A DNA stretch of 64,000 bases from Micromussa lordhowensis. Its lineage: Eukaryota > Cnidaria > Anthozoa > Scleractinia > Lobophylliidae. The stretch's first letter is position 1. Each line of letters begins with the position of its first letter. Position numbers and translations under genes: made by a program. Shown here one piece after another: positions 12,501 to 30,900 of this stretch. The notes under the pieces are model-generated. The model was given only the letters and a program-made list of their open reading frames with translations. It searched no databases and had not been told where the DNA came from. The stretch lies in the NCBI GenBank assembly GCA_964020085.1, contig OZ026601.1, positions 4,301,183 to 4,365,182 of the forward strand, read 5' to 3'.

Positions 12501-13794
12501 CTTGAAGAAGGCTTGAGATCCGAAGCAAAGCAGATCCAAAACTGGGGACATTTGAAATGAGAGACTTCTCAATCTCTGCCTCCACCTTCAGAAACTGACT
12601 GAATTTCTTTATGTTCTTCCACTTCCTGAACATTTTGGTCACAAGGAAGTTCTTGTAAAAGCCAATGTTCAATATCGCTTTGAACAAGCATGCTTCCCGG
12701 TACCATTCTGCCAGTGACTGTGACTCTGATGGGCCATTGGGATTCACGTGTAATATGCAGTGTGACGAAATCACATAATGCTCAGGATTAACCTTTTCCT
12801 CGGGCACAGCCACAAGGTTATATGGATCATACCGCACTGTAGGTGCAACATTCAGGAACGCAAAGTTCATTTCACCTAAGAAACGTCCTTTAACAAAACT
12901 TTCCACCACTTCCCTGCCAGTCTTTGGCAAGATCTCTTTCTTTGTCTCACTGTGTTGGGTATTTCTACCTATCTCTGGCACTAGTGTTCTAATGATAGGA
13001 ACACTTGGTGACCTTCTTGGAGTAGACGGTGGAGTTGGCACCCTTGTTTGCGGCAGATCAACATCCAGGGCTAATACAGTTGTTCCCAGGGAGCCACCTA
13101 AAGTTGCTTCCCTGATAGCTATCTCCCGCACTACTCCAGGAAGAGACCGTTTCAGATCTTCCAGACACAATGGCCTTGGCCCATAGTTCTTTACATCTCC
13201 GTCTGAATGACCAAGGATGAATGTGTTGCCCCGGGGAAATATCTGTTCCCCACGGGGGACTCTCACCCCCTTAGACAATGGAGAGTGATGGCCCCTTGGG
13301 GTGAAGAGGCTTTCTGCTGGGGATTCAGGCGGGAATGGAATATTGAGAGATCTTTTACCCTCGTGTACAAGAGAAAATTCTGCAGGAAAGACAGACTGCA
13401 ATTTCTCTTCCACAAAACTGAATTGATTATCTCCCTCTTTGATTTTTTGGTAAGCACGTTCAACATAATGACTTATTTCTGGAGATCCAGTCAGAAAGTG
13501 CGCATATGGCTTAACAATCTCCAGTACTTCACTGAGATGACACCAAGACTGCTTCGTATTTTGTTGCAATGCACTGACAAAACTCCGTGAAACCTGCTGT
13601 AGCAAAATCCGTACATCGTCACTTTCCAATTCGACGTTGTTTTTTAGCCCAGACAAAACAGGCGTTTCTGGATCGTCGACACTGCTGAAAACTGCAGAAG
13701 TCGTGGCTACAGGTTGCGACACCAAGTTTCTTGACTCGCTGATGGCTGGTAGTTTCGGCTGCGAAAAGGCTACTTCACATGGTTGATTTGACAT
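510..13794 (-). CDS. Dynein heavy chain, N-terminal part (11 coding exons, 3' end beyond window)
   Basis: Motor subunit of an axonemal-type dynein; only the tail-forming N-terminus (about 1,120 residues) is in the window. Exons, 5' to 3': 13794-11710, 10802-10546, 5217-5043, 4240-4022, 3326-3204, 3049-2993, 1973-1869, 1264-1163, 791-594, 546-510. These come from GT-AG sites with consistent phase; nearly all introns are phase 0. The first exon is unusually long (2,085 bp) and starts at an ATG 303 bp from the opposing TRMT61A start. Residues about 365-400 (WYREACLFKAI...FRKWKN) and the region around FDVSFSYSLEEFEGTILRTC match the tail of DNAH6/DNAH14-type heavy chains as I know the family; the later exon with ELWKYCDVSSHTIREWL resembles the linker-side LW...W signature. 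Residues 200-270 are Pro/Arg-rich and probably disordered. DNAH14, DNAH6 or DNHD1 orthology cannot be settled because the AAA ring is outside the window. The 510 donor (G|GTAACA) is the weakest junction. The list has ten intervals; a further exon lies past the left edge. Confidence 0.85.
2371..2617. repeat. Inverted-repeat MITE-like element
   Basis: ATAGACCATTTTACAGTTGT, GTGACCTGGCC, GCGAGGCTGGAG and TGATACAGACCT are mirrored as reverse complements at 2530-2617. The arms are about 100 bp around a 50-bp loop. Confidence 0.75.
4354..4573. repeat. Inverted-repeat element
   Basis: TTTTGGTATAAATCTAC at the left end is mirrored by GTAGATTTATACCAAAA at the right. It lies between two dynein exons. 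Confidence 0.5.
5920..6320. repeat. CATGAAA/TTTCATG palindromic repeat field, left block
   Basis: AT-rich sequence packed with variants of TTTCATGGGCCATGAAA in both orientations, with no fixed period. A similar block lies at 9153-9600, beyond the piggyBac-like element and the sequence gap. Confidence 0.7.
6849..8417. mobile_element. piggyBac-like element flanked by TTAA
   Basis: TTAA at 6845-6848 and 8418-8421 brackets a 1,569-bp segment with inverted ends CCCATTG(T/A)C(T/C)CCCG. TTAA plus a CCC start is the piggyBac arrangement. Near the left end a GTGCCGGCCGTAACCGGCCG motif occurs twice (about 6863-6928), a possible transposase-binding subterminal repeat. No intact transposase frame is seen. 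It lies in the second intron of the dynein gene. Confidence 0.65.
8520..8925. repeat. Head-to-head pair of tRNA-derived SINEs
   Basis: The right copy (about 8690-8925, plus) reads AGCTCACAGATGACTTGATA, GTAGAGTACTGCACCGGTAT, GGGTTCAAATCC (B box), GTTCAGGCCTGAA and then GATCAACAATGTCTTC. The left copy (8520-8685) is the same in reverse complement, starting from the shared CCAGCTCCCAGATGGCTTGA. The pair forms a large hairpin. I associate this family with coral genomes. Confidence 0.75.
8953..9152. other. Assembly gap (200 N)
   Basis: A run of exactly 200 N, probably a placeholder of unknown true length. It sits between a tRNA-derived SINE and the right CATGAAA field. Confidence 0.99.
9153..9600. 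repeat. CATGAAA/TTTCATG palindromic repeat field, right block
   Basis: Dense TTTCATGGCCATGAAA and CATGACCCATTAAATT variants, continuing the composition of 5920-6320. The field probably extends into the adjoining gap. Confidence 0.7.
10373..10531. repeat. Foldback MITE next to dynein exon 2
   Basis: GTTGCAGGTCAAAATGAAAT..TTAGGTTAA is mirrored at 10501-10531. The centre ATTATTCATGATCCATGAATAAT is itself palindromic. Its right end is only 14 bp from the splice donor at 10545. Confidence 0.8.
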
Positions 13795-14097
13795 TTTGCA
13801 AAGTTCTCCACTTAATATTTACCATTTTCTTCTATTGGTGATTTTTCGGTAATTTTTTCCTTCCCTCAAATGGCAAACGCAGCTCAAATTCGGCAATTTC
13901 CATTTGCTTTTGTCCAAAAAAGTCAAAGAGCTACCCAAAGTCCGCCATATTTGTGTACTTTTCGCGCTAGCAACTGTTTAAAATACCCAGCATTCATGGC
14001 AATCGTTACCATGTACTGACGGAACAGACGTTCAGCAGTCTTGCACATGAGTAGCAGCCATCTTGGAAATTTCAATAACTTGTTTAATAAATCCACT
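13795..14097. promoter_or_regulatory. Shared bidirectional promoter between dynein and TRMT61A
   Basis: The two start codons, on opposite strands, are separated by only 303 bp, so both 5' UTRs and core promoters must lie here. A CCAAT motif for the dynein direction is read on the minus strand at about 13834-13838 (attgg on plus). No clear TATA box is seen next to either start. Shared control is inferred from spacing only. Confidence 0.6.
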
Positions 14098-20604
<6,507 letters not shown>

Positions 20605-21961
20605 ACGCACGGCGTTGTTCACTATGTATTATTATAATTTTTTTATTTCTGCCTTTGACAAGCGAAACACGATGCGGGCTTTAAGCTAGCCAGATATTAT
20701 TTATTCTCATATATGATATAAATATTTCATGCAAAAATAAATTGACTCTACAATGTAAGACATTAGTCTCGATTCTCTACATTATTCAATTCTCTTCATT
20801 ATATATGTCTAAAATGTTTCAAAAAGGATTACATTTATAAAATTCAAATGGCCTTTTTCCCATGCTTTTAATTGTGAATAAAAGGGTAGGGAAATATTTT
20901 GGCTATTTAGCTCGCTATAGAAACTGGAAGAGAGAACAAACATTTTTTTTTTAATTTCTAGCCGCGATGCCAATCTGAAACAGCACGAGTACGATTCTCT
21001 GCGGAGCGAAGTCTTGAGTGTTTGGAATTAAGGCACGTCGAATCTTGAATGACTTTCGGGCGGGAAATAAATTGACTGCGCTGACGCCCAGCCGGATGTT
21101 CGCGTGCCGATGAGGTGGTCAACCTAAATAATATTCATCGACAAGGCCTATTATAAAAGTGAAACGGTAAAGGGAGATAATGTTAGGTGTTAGTGTCTTC
21201 TTTTCGTTAAATCATTAGGCATACATGCAGTTGACCAATTTCATACATTTTTATAAAGCAGACTTCTTTTTCACCTGTTATGTTCAAACACAATCTTCTA
21301 CCATTTTTTCTCAAGTGCACCTTCCCACAATCCTCGCGGCCATCTCTACGTCCTTCCTTGAGCGTATACACTGTATAGTATCAACCTCGCAGAGTTTGAG
21401 GCTACAAGTTAATTTCTTTTTCAGCAATTATAAGATCTGGCCCAACAATAGGCCAATTACTCGAGTCTCTGACATGTCTGATGTTATAAGGAACTCTCTA
21501 CGTGAAAGAAAAGGGAGTGTAGGTAAATTCTCACTGAGCATATTTTGTTCCAATGAGCTGATTTTTTTTCTAATAACAAACCCTTAAGATGTGATTGCTA
21601 ACATCAATCTCACTTGCAACTGCAAGTCGAGCGAAAATAAATCGTTTGCAGTCAGCTTTCCTGGTCCTTAGAAATCCATTGTCCTGTCAGTGAATGCTTG
21701 GAAAAAAAGATCTGCGCCTTCAGGTCTCTTGGGCTCAGCCATGATGTTGACTTTAAGTGAAGAGACATTGATTTCATAACCGTAAAACGTATTCACATAA
21801 CCAACTGTTTCTTTTCGCTAAAGCCGATACATTTTGGAGTCGAAACGGACACACCTTATAAATACATACTTTTACATAGCTCTGCAGCTTTATACGTTGC
21901 CAGGGTGAGATCACGATGCGAGGAATGGCTCCGCTATATATCATGGTCGAATACAACGTGC
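20605..21961. other. Convergent intergenic spacer, no gene seen
   Basis: The spacer between the ends of TRMT61A (plus) and the first receptor (minus). Apart from the probable TRMT61A 3' UTR I see only AT-rich sequence and spurious short open frames; no repeat could be delimited. Confidence 0.5.
20736..20741 (+). promoter_or_regulatory. Polyadenylation signal AATAAA, probable TRMT61A 3' end
   Basis: A canonical AATAAA lies 132 bp after the TRMT61A stop in AT-rich sequence with no further coding potential. Confidence 0.45.
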
Positions 21962-24900
21962 TCAGGAAGACTTGATCGTAGATTGCGCTTCGCTGACAAC
22001 GGAAATCCAATAGATGGCGTTAAATATACCAAAACTCAGTGGGAACAATATCAGAGAAAACTCGTCCACAGCCAGAATGGACTCTTCCTTGTACAAACGC
22101 TTTCGCCATTCCTTGAGGTTCAGCCATTTGTTTTGATAATTTTTGACGTCATTAGGATCGCTAATCATTAGCTCTTGTTCCATTTTGGAGAACTCCATCA
22201 TTTCTAACTGCGTACTGCAGATCTTGTCTGGTTTATATCTCTGTGTAATAGAACAGCAACGAAAAATATAAGAGAGTATATATTTTGTAACACTCGAATC
22301 TATTTCCTTTTCGAGACCCTAGCTTTGGTCTGCTGGACCGGGGTGGGGTGGGGGGTTTTGTAGCCCTCACTCCGGTCACTCTTGAAGCATTAAAACTTGA
22401 ACTTGGAGAATTCGTGGAGCATTCAAAGTTTTTTCCCATTTTGAGACACATAAAATGCAAGATGACGTCATGTGACGTTGATATCGAACAGCCGCCATCT
22501 TCGATCCGCCATCTTATAGCTAGAACACCATCAACATTGGCTCAAAGCTAGTCGATACCGATAACGTTAGCTAAAAATAACTTCACTGCCGGATTGTGAA
22601 ACGTTTTGGTTGCCAAAATTTAGAATTCATTGCCTTCTGAAATACTTTTAAGCCCCCAGTCTCCGTTTGAATAGGGTTAATGCTACAGCACAAATTGAGT
22701 CGGGAAATAAATTCCGTCAATTTTAGATGCCAAACGAAGGTCAAGGTACTTGTACATTTCCATTTGTGAGAATTACACACTGAATATAGACACCAAAATG
22801 AAAAACAAAATAATTATACGAACCTTGTTTACAACCCCATTTCCGTTGGCCTCTGGCTTGTCACTGCCAGTGTTGAAGTCTGTCTTTTTGTAAGTTTCTT
22901 TCTTATACTCGTCAGATTCTTGATATCTTTTCATCCTAGCAGCTAAAAACAACACCAAGGAATACTCTGCTAAAGTTGCGAACACGAACAGAAAACATCC
23001 GATGAGGTATTTATCGATAGTTTTCACGTAGTTCACCTGCAAGGAAAAATCAATAAAAACTCATCGATTGGCCGCTCAGCAGGATATGTACACTCTCTTT
23101 TATATATGAGAAAATATTGTTTTTATTTCCAGCCGAGGCTGAATATTCTTAGTTTTCTGCCGATTTTAGGCTGAAAATATTACCGTGAGTATCCTTAGAT
23201 TGTAGCGTATGACGTTTCTGTTTTTAAATTTATCTGGTGTCTGGATTGTATTGAATTTATTTTAGAGCGAGCTTGTATTAAAGCCTGATTTGACACACAT
23301 AACCTGGATACATCTGCAGGTACCGGAAAGCTTTGTATTTTGGGTCACTTGGGATTAGTCTTTATTTGGAGTTGTTTTGTTTCCTGTCTTTTATTTCTTT
23401 TGTTTTACGTAAGCTTACGTAATCTGTGCTCCGGTACCTGCAGAAAGATCCCATAACCTCTTTGCAGAAATGTTATTAGCATCAAACATACGGCTACCGC
23501 TGTTTTTGTCGTTTTATGGCTATATTTGCAGTTTAGAGAAAGGAAGAATCCCATTAGGTTTACTAAAAACATATAAACTGTATTCACAAATATATTTTCA
23601 ACACACAATGAAAATCATTTTAATGAAATTCTTTTCAAAATCTAAGACACGGGTTTACTCTTAAAATATTTTTAAAACTTCGTTAAAAAATTACCTCTTT
23701 GGATTAAATAATCATTCCGTCTGTTATTATTTTTTTCTATCCTAGTAACATGGTATTCTAAGATTTCAGACGATGTGAAAGGATGTTCGAACTTTTCTAT
23801 ATCACAATAACGACATTTTAAAAATAGATCTAGGTTACCTTTGGCATGGAGTTGTTAAGCATGTTGAGGATGGTGACGACAGTGAGAACAGAGGTAACCC
23901 CCAGTGTGACACGCGCAGGAGGAGAACTCCGCGGCAACAAGAAAGAGACCCAAGAGATGATCACAATCAGTGCACATGGTCCGTACACGTGGATAAAGAA
24001 ATAACTTGCCATTCGTTCAAAAGTAAATGTCGCTTTTATACCGGACCAGTTTCCTAGTAAGAAATCAATAATCGTTGACATGAGGAAGAGAAATATACCA
24101 CCGGACTTTCTTTCTCTGGGGGGAGGGAAGGGGGAGTGTGAAGTGGGATTTGATATCCCCTTGGTATTTTTCCGTGGTAATAAGATTGCTAGAGAGGACC
24201 CCTTAGAAATCATCATCATCAACACAAGGGCCATAGTCATGCATGTTTCACGTAGGGTATTTGTTAAGCACTGTACTATTAGAGGTCACCTTGCTTGGAA
24301 CGAAGACTGGGATGATTAAGAAGAAATGATTGTACTAAGTAAAGTTGAGGAAGTCGACTTCATTGGCTCACTTATGTTCTATTTTAATGAAGCGAGTAAC
24401 TAAGCGGCGTTCAAATCAGCAGTCCAAACTTTTCTTTTGAAACTCTAGAACTAACACGATCCCCTTAATTTCCATTGCATATCTATAATTGAATACATGT
24501 AGTCTAGAAAAAGCCACTTATAATATTAGACTATATTATTCAACAAATTGTAACACTATCCAAATATGGTATACGTAGCTTCGTACGTGGGAAGAAAAAG
24601 TGAAGTGAGAAAATGTCGACAGAGAGATTTAAAAATGTTAGGCTGTTTTGTTATCAATTTGGTGAATAATAAAACAATTTATCCTGCTCAATCTCGCGGA
24701 ATATCGTCTGATTTTAGCCGCCTCGGCCTACGGCCTCGTCGGCTAAGTATCAGACGATATTCCGCGCGATTTCGCAGGATAATTGTTAAATATTGAAAAT
24801 TAGATGAAGGGTGGTTTTTACTCACCGACAACGTACTTATTAAAAGTCTTGCTAAGGCTCAAGCTAACTAAACTGTATTGGGGCAACATTTTGGTACTAC

Positions 24901-27900
24901 TAGGAACAAACGACATTCCATTTGTGAGATCATTCTCCCACGTGAATCGGATGTGGTCCTCGCTGTAGCCATCTGTAGAAAGAAGATTCTAAACGTGAAT
25001 ATCTAGGACAGTATCATCGTCATCATCATCATCATTATCGTCATCTGCATCATCATCATCGTCATCGTCGTCGTCATTATCATGATCATCGTTGATTGTT
25101 GTCCGTATAACGCGTCTATTCTTCCTCGATGGTAGCAAGCCTTGTTTATTTTTAGTTTCTTATTTTAAATTGTTCTTTTCAGATTCCCCAGAAATTGAAA
25201 AATTGGGTTAAATTTTATGATCATCTTAAATTGTGTAGCTTAAACAGGCGGGACTTGACGCTATAAAATTAAGCTGAAGAGAAGGCTTCTAGCGATGCTA
25301 GCGGACTCCTAATGCAATTCTCAGTAACTGAATCGAGTCAAACATAATCTACAGGATAAAATTTCCCTCCTTCCGTGGATGAGCGGATTCTAATGTAGAC
25401 ATAAAAAGTCTGGTCATGGTTATAAGCATATTGAAGACTTCTACTTGCTGAACAGTACTGTAACTTGTAGCTAAGAAAAATAAACAAAAAATTAAAGACT
25501 CACAGCTTTCAATTATCAAAGGACAGAGTTGGGTGTCCATTGGGAACTTTCGGAGATCCATCGGACAGGCTGCTTTGATTGTGATTCTAGAAAGATATAG
25601 ACACTTTATCGGCCTTATTTTATTCTTTGTAACTGAGGTAAATACAAAAAGAAGTAAAAGAAATGTGGCTGATAGACCGATTCTCTTTTTATTAAGTTAG
25701 ATCATTTGGACGGTGCAATGTTGACTAAATTCTTCGCTCTTGGTCATTTTCTACAAGCCTCTCTACGCTTGGCTTATACTAAAAAAATAGTCTGCGGAGC
25801 AGCTGGGCAAGTCACAAAATCCTCGATATACAGGTCTACGATATACACCAAAGGGCTAGACTAGCTGTGACGCAGCTATCACAGGCTATTGCAAAGGATT
25901 TGAGGTTGTTCTTTTGACCGTACCCGCCTCGTAGGTATTAAATTTCCTGCATTCCCTCTTCTGATCTCGATATCAACTTAAACACCATGGCCCAGTTGTT
26001 CGATGGCTGGATAACTCTATCCGCCGTCTAAATCGTTATTCAGTGGACAAGTGTAAAAAAAAAAAAAACAAACCACGCTATCCGCTGGATAGTGATTTAT
26101 TGGGTGGATATTGTTATCCACCTCAGAGCAACCGGCCCCAGGTAAGGAGAAAACAGCGTTCGTTACCTAGCGTTATACTTAACCAGCCCTCCTGGCATGA
26201 TCATAATCATCATGTTGTTGGTTGTGACCTTGTGAAAGGACCCGTGCTTTGCGTTCACAAAATACGAGTCAGGCATCCAGATGCGGTCCATCACAAAGTT
26301 GCTGAGAAACATGGTTTTGTTGAGCCCGTGATCTAGACGTTCATCTTTCCACGCTTGACGAAAAAAGATGTCAAGGCTGAAGTCCTTTCAAGGAAAAAAA
26401 GAGAACAACAAATGACTTACAGGGTTTCACTCCTTCGGGGGGGGGGGGGGGGGGCATGGGTGGGGGATACTCCCACAAATTTGTGTACCGCGAAGGGTCT
26501 TTACTCTTGACTCTACTTTAAGGATGAAGCAAACGAAAGTTGATACCCTATTTTTTAAAAGGCCCAATCCCAAAAAATAACGCCCTATCCAAGGGAAAAC
26601 AAAAGCCAAGAATGGTGCAAATGGGTCAACGTTTATTTTTACGGATATGTAGTTTAGTTTCAGTTTCAGCTGAGCATCTACGCACTGTGTTTAAAGCTCA
26701 CACAATCTAGGCACCCTATCTAAGTATCGTACTGGGAACTCAATGCCAACCCTATTTAACGACTCGAGAACCTAAAAAACGATACCCTATCCTGCGGCAC
26801 ATCCCTGTATAACCCATTCATGGGAGTACCATCTCCCTGGCCACTTCCTCACGTTCACAAATGAAACTGTATATAACTTCTCACAACTTATGCTAGCAGG
26901 ACTCTAGCAGTAGGTCTTTGTCTCGTTAAAGTCGGGTTCAAGGGCTAAAATTCACTCGTCTTATACAAAACCGCCAATTTCCTCCGAGTTCCTCAAGACA
27001 CTGGCTGATAAAGTATTTCTCCTTAGATTTTAGACACTATATTTAATTACCTACCATGTCGACTACATTAATGGTATCGATAGAAAGAACCCAGAAGCCT
27101 ACTGTCACCTCCACGGGTCCACCTGTCGAATTAATCAATCCATCAGACAATCAATCATACGTTTCAAAAATAGTTTTCTTGTATCAATGTATCAGTACTG
27201 AGCAATCAGTGTACGTAACATGATTATTTTGAGGGTCTCTAAGGGAGGGGGAGTCTCAGTTTTCCTTAGATACATTTAGAGGTTTTCTCAGCACTCAGCT
27301 AAAATTTCAGGGCATTTAATTCGTAGCTATCGAGTAAAAACTCGTCTCTTCGCATCCGACAGTTGACATTTTTACCAATTCTTATCTTTCCGTTTAACCC
27401 CACCAAAACCCTACATTTTGCCAGAACGCTTCAGGAGAGCTGATACATATTTTCCTTGACATAGGCGTTAACAGGAAACATATTGTTATTTTAAAATTAA
27501 CTTGTGAAAAAAAGAGTGGCCAAAGAGAGGACAGACTCATTATGAAATCATAAAGTACTGAAATATAACCGCCGACTAAACATTGAAAAATAATTCATGC
27601 TTAAAGCAAAACAAAGCTTAGAAGTAAACAAAATCTGAGTCTAATCAAGTTAATGCCCCTTACTCCAAATAGAATTTTCTCGTTTTGTGATGGTCATCAA
27701 AAAGCCAAAAAACAAAATCAAAAATATTCAGGAAACTAACCCTCGTAATGAGGTCTTAGCCTTGAATCGTAGCGTCCCTTCATTAACAGCTCGTCGAGAA
27801 TTTCGGACACAGTCTTATTTCTTCCCCTGTTGTTTGCAAAAGAAAAAAATGTCTTTATAATCCTCCATAGGAAAAAAGATGGCGACTGGTACATTTACCC

Positions 27901-30900
27901 ACAGTTCTTAGCGCACGAAAACTTTAACAACGTTCATAAAAAGGTACAGAAGAGTTATAAAATCTTCCGACCTACGATACACAATGTACTTAGTACAGAG
28001 ACAAATATTGTAAAAATTGGCTTTCCTTGTGTCTTATACGCTGTGTTAGGTTCGCAAGGTATTGTGGTAAAATGTACAGCCGCCATCTTATTTCCTACGG
28101 TGGATTGAAGTGCATGTTGGAAACAACTGACATGGCTTCATATTGTTCAGACTTGGTCATGTTACGCGGGGAAGGGGGGATGGGGGTGGGGTGAGTACTC
28201 ATTGGACGTCAAATCCACGACCATCCTTAAGCCGATGTATGCAACAAACACTGTTTTTTTCACGGGGACTGCCGAACCAGGTTATTTACTAGGTCCTTTT
28301 GGTATGTAGCTGGCGTTTCTCCCACTACAGCGCGCCCATTCATGGGCTACTTCATGGTCACATGACATCTAACAATAAAACTGTTTACCGCCAAATGCCA
28401 TGAGCGGGCAACAATGCGAAAACTATGACGTCAAACGGGAAACAGTTCACTGTTTCCCGTTTTCCTCGAATCCTCAAACATTGAGATCCTCGAGAAACAA
28501 AATTCACTGTTCCCCAAGGGACCAGTCATTAAGTGTTAAATGTGACATGTGTTCTGCACTTCCAGCAATGTTCAAAGTGCCTGTGTTTGGTTGGTAGTTG
28601 AAGGGGTAGTTACGTAGGCTGAACTGGGCTTTAGGCTTTTCTTCACAAACTTCTAACTTTCGGCAGGGTAAAAGATGGAAAATTCAAAGAAGGAAGAATA
28701 AAAAACCAGCAATCGATCTCGGGTTCTTATCAAGTATAAAGGCGACCCCCAATCATAAAATATTGAAAAGAATAATGTTATGAGATCTGCTAGATTACAA
28801 CAATTGTGATTGTGATAATTGTCCACGTACTTGTGGTCTTGTTTGTTTGTTTTTTTTTTTAATTTTTTTTCGTATTCTGATACTCTAGAACTTATAAGAT
28901 TAAAATGGAGTGGATGCATTGGATCCAGTAATAGAAGATTGGTTTCTGTTGATTTGCTTTGAGAGAAAACGAATTTCACTTTATTCATATACGCAAGACA
29001 AAAGAATTGAAAACGGTTCTCAATTGTCAGGAAACTCGCTCTTGCATGATTTATTCTCAGATTTTATCCTGAAGACCTTAAAGGTCAAATGCAACGAAAT
29101 TTGGCCTAGTTTGATTATAAGTTAAAATAAAAGATACTAATCCAAATAATCATAATCCAAAGTTTTACATGATTTAATCAAAAACCTGCCGAGATATTCG
29201 ACCTTGAAAACAGCTATTTTTCTTCGCTTCACAAACGGAACAGTTCGTGGAAAGTTCGGAAAATTGTCGGAACTGGATTTTGTGACGTCATAATTGGTGA
29301 GCTCCCCGTTCAGAACAACAAAGTATTAGGGCGAATATGAGTGTTTTGTGGAGCTTAATTGTAGCAATCATTCAAAAATCTGTGGTTACATCCCTTGAAA
29401 GGACGAGAAGCGGTGTAAGGAATTGATCACTTTGATAAAAGGAGGAAACTATTGACACAAGAACGGATTTTAACCGACTGTTTCATCTAGTTTCATCTCT
29501 TCGCGCTACTAGCTAACATTTCAGCAGAGACCTCTTGAAGCGGTATCTTTCGCAATCGCTAAGCAGGGTTTCGATTTCAAGCCCAAAAGCCTTCGAAGCT
29601 GTACCATATGCCGTAAAACCAAGCATTGACGACGAACATCCTCGAAACAAACACTCTACCTGTACCAACACGGAATGCATTTGTTCGGCAGCCATATTGT
29701 CAAGAGCAGAAAGCGAGGTAAAGCCCCGGGGTAAAGTCGCGGTTTATAAAACCATTTCGTGTTTTATTATATCAAGTTTAACATTTTAGATTCACAATCT
29801 CATTTTCTTAACTTAGCCTAGTTGAAATAAAAAAAGGAAATAGAAAAGTGTCATTTGCCATCGTGGTTTAAATGAGCTTAATTAAGAGTTAATTCTTTGA
29901 AAATGCCGGCTAAATAAATGGCAAATTGTATGGTTATTCAAAGCGGATAAGTCTCAAAGGGATTCTATTGTTTCTGCTATTGTTAAGCTGAACAAAGAGC
30001 TGTATGCATAATAAATGTATGGGGTTATGCGGAAATCTTGCCTTAATTTGTATTTCATTTCATTACTGATAGGCCTAAACCAAGAACATACTATGACAAT
30101 ATTCTCTTACCTCTCACTTGCAACCCTTAGTAATACTTTGGTGAGTGAAGACAAGGCATTTCACCCGGAATACCTTAGTCAAGGCCGTAGCTAGTGTAAG
30201 GCAAACCGAGCCACTTGCCTCAGCCATTTTTTTTTTTTTCGTCTCTGTTGTTTCGTTTTTGATGGCAAAGGTAAATTAACAACTTGACGTCAGTTATTTT
30301 ATACGTCTGTCCTCTTATTGATGACAAATTGCGTCATAACATTGTCAAAGTGGCTGTGGAATCACGAGCCGCAGGCGAGTGGTTCCGCAGTAAACTTTGA
30401 CAATGTTATGGCGAAATTTATCTTCAATAAGAGGACAGACACTTAAAAAACTGACATCAATTTGTCTTTTACAATGACAAGACCCCAAAGTGGTCAAATG
30501 CCAGGAATAAATGTGGGGAAAAGACGCTGTAAACTTGCCATAAACAAAGCTATGTGAAATTTATTAAAAAAGGACGCGAGCATTGTCAATAGCTTTTCTC
30601 GCTTTTTGATTGGCTACTTAAGCAAGTCAATAAAATCCCATTGGTTAAAAAGTTGACAGTTTGACAGCTGAACGTTGAACTGTTGACAGCTTGCATAAAT
30701 TAAAATTTTATCCGTCCATACTCTTATTGATGATAAAAATGAGCCAATCAGCGCACAAGAAATTAGACAGTTATTGTAAAAACACTGCTAATCATCTAGG
30801 CAGAGAATTTTACTGTGGACATTGCCTCAGTCATATTTTTTTTGTCTGGCTGTCGCCCTGTAGAGAGAATTTTACTGTGGACATGCCTCAATCATTTTTT

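Noticed and set aside
29513..29695. Minus-strand frame starting MAAEQMHSVLVQ as a small gene
   Set aside because: It sits in a dispersed-repeat region of a receptor intron and has no family support; it could be a repeat-borne frame.
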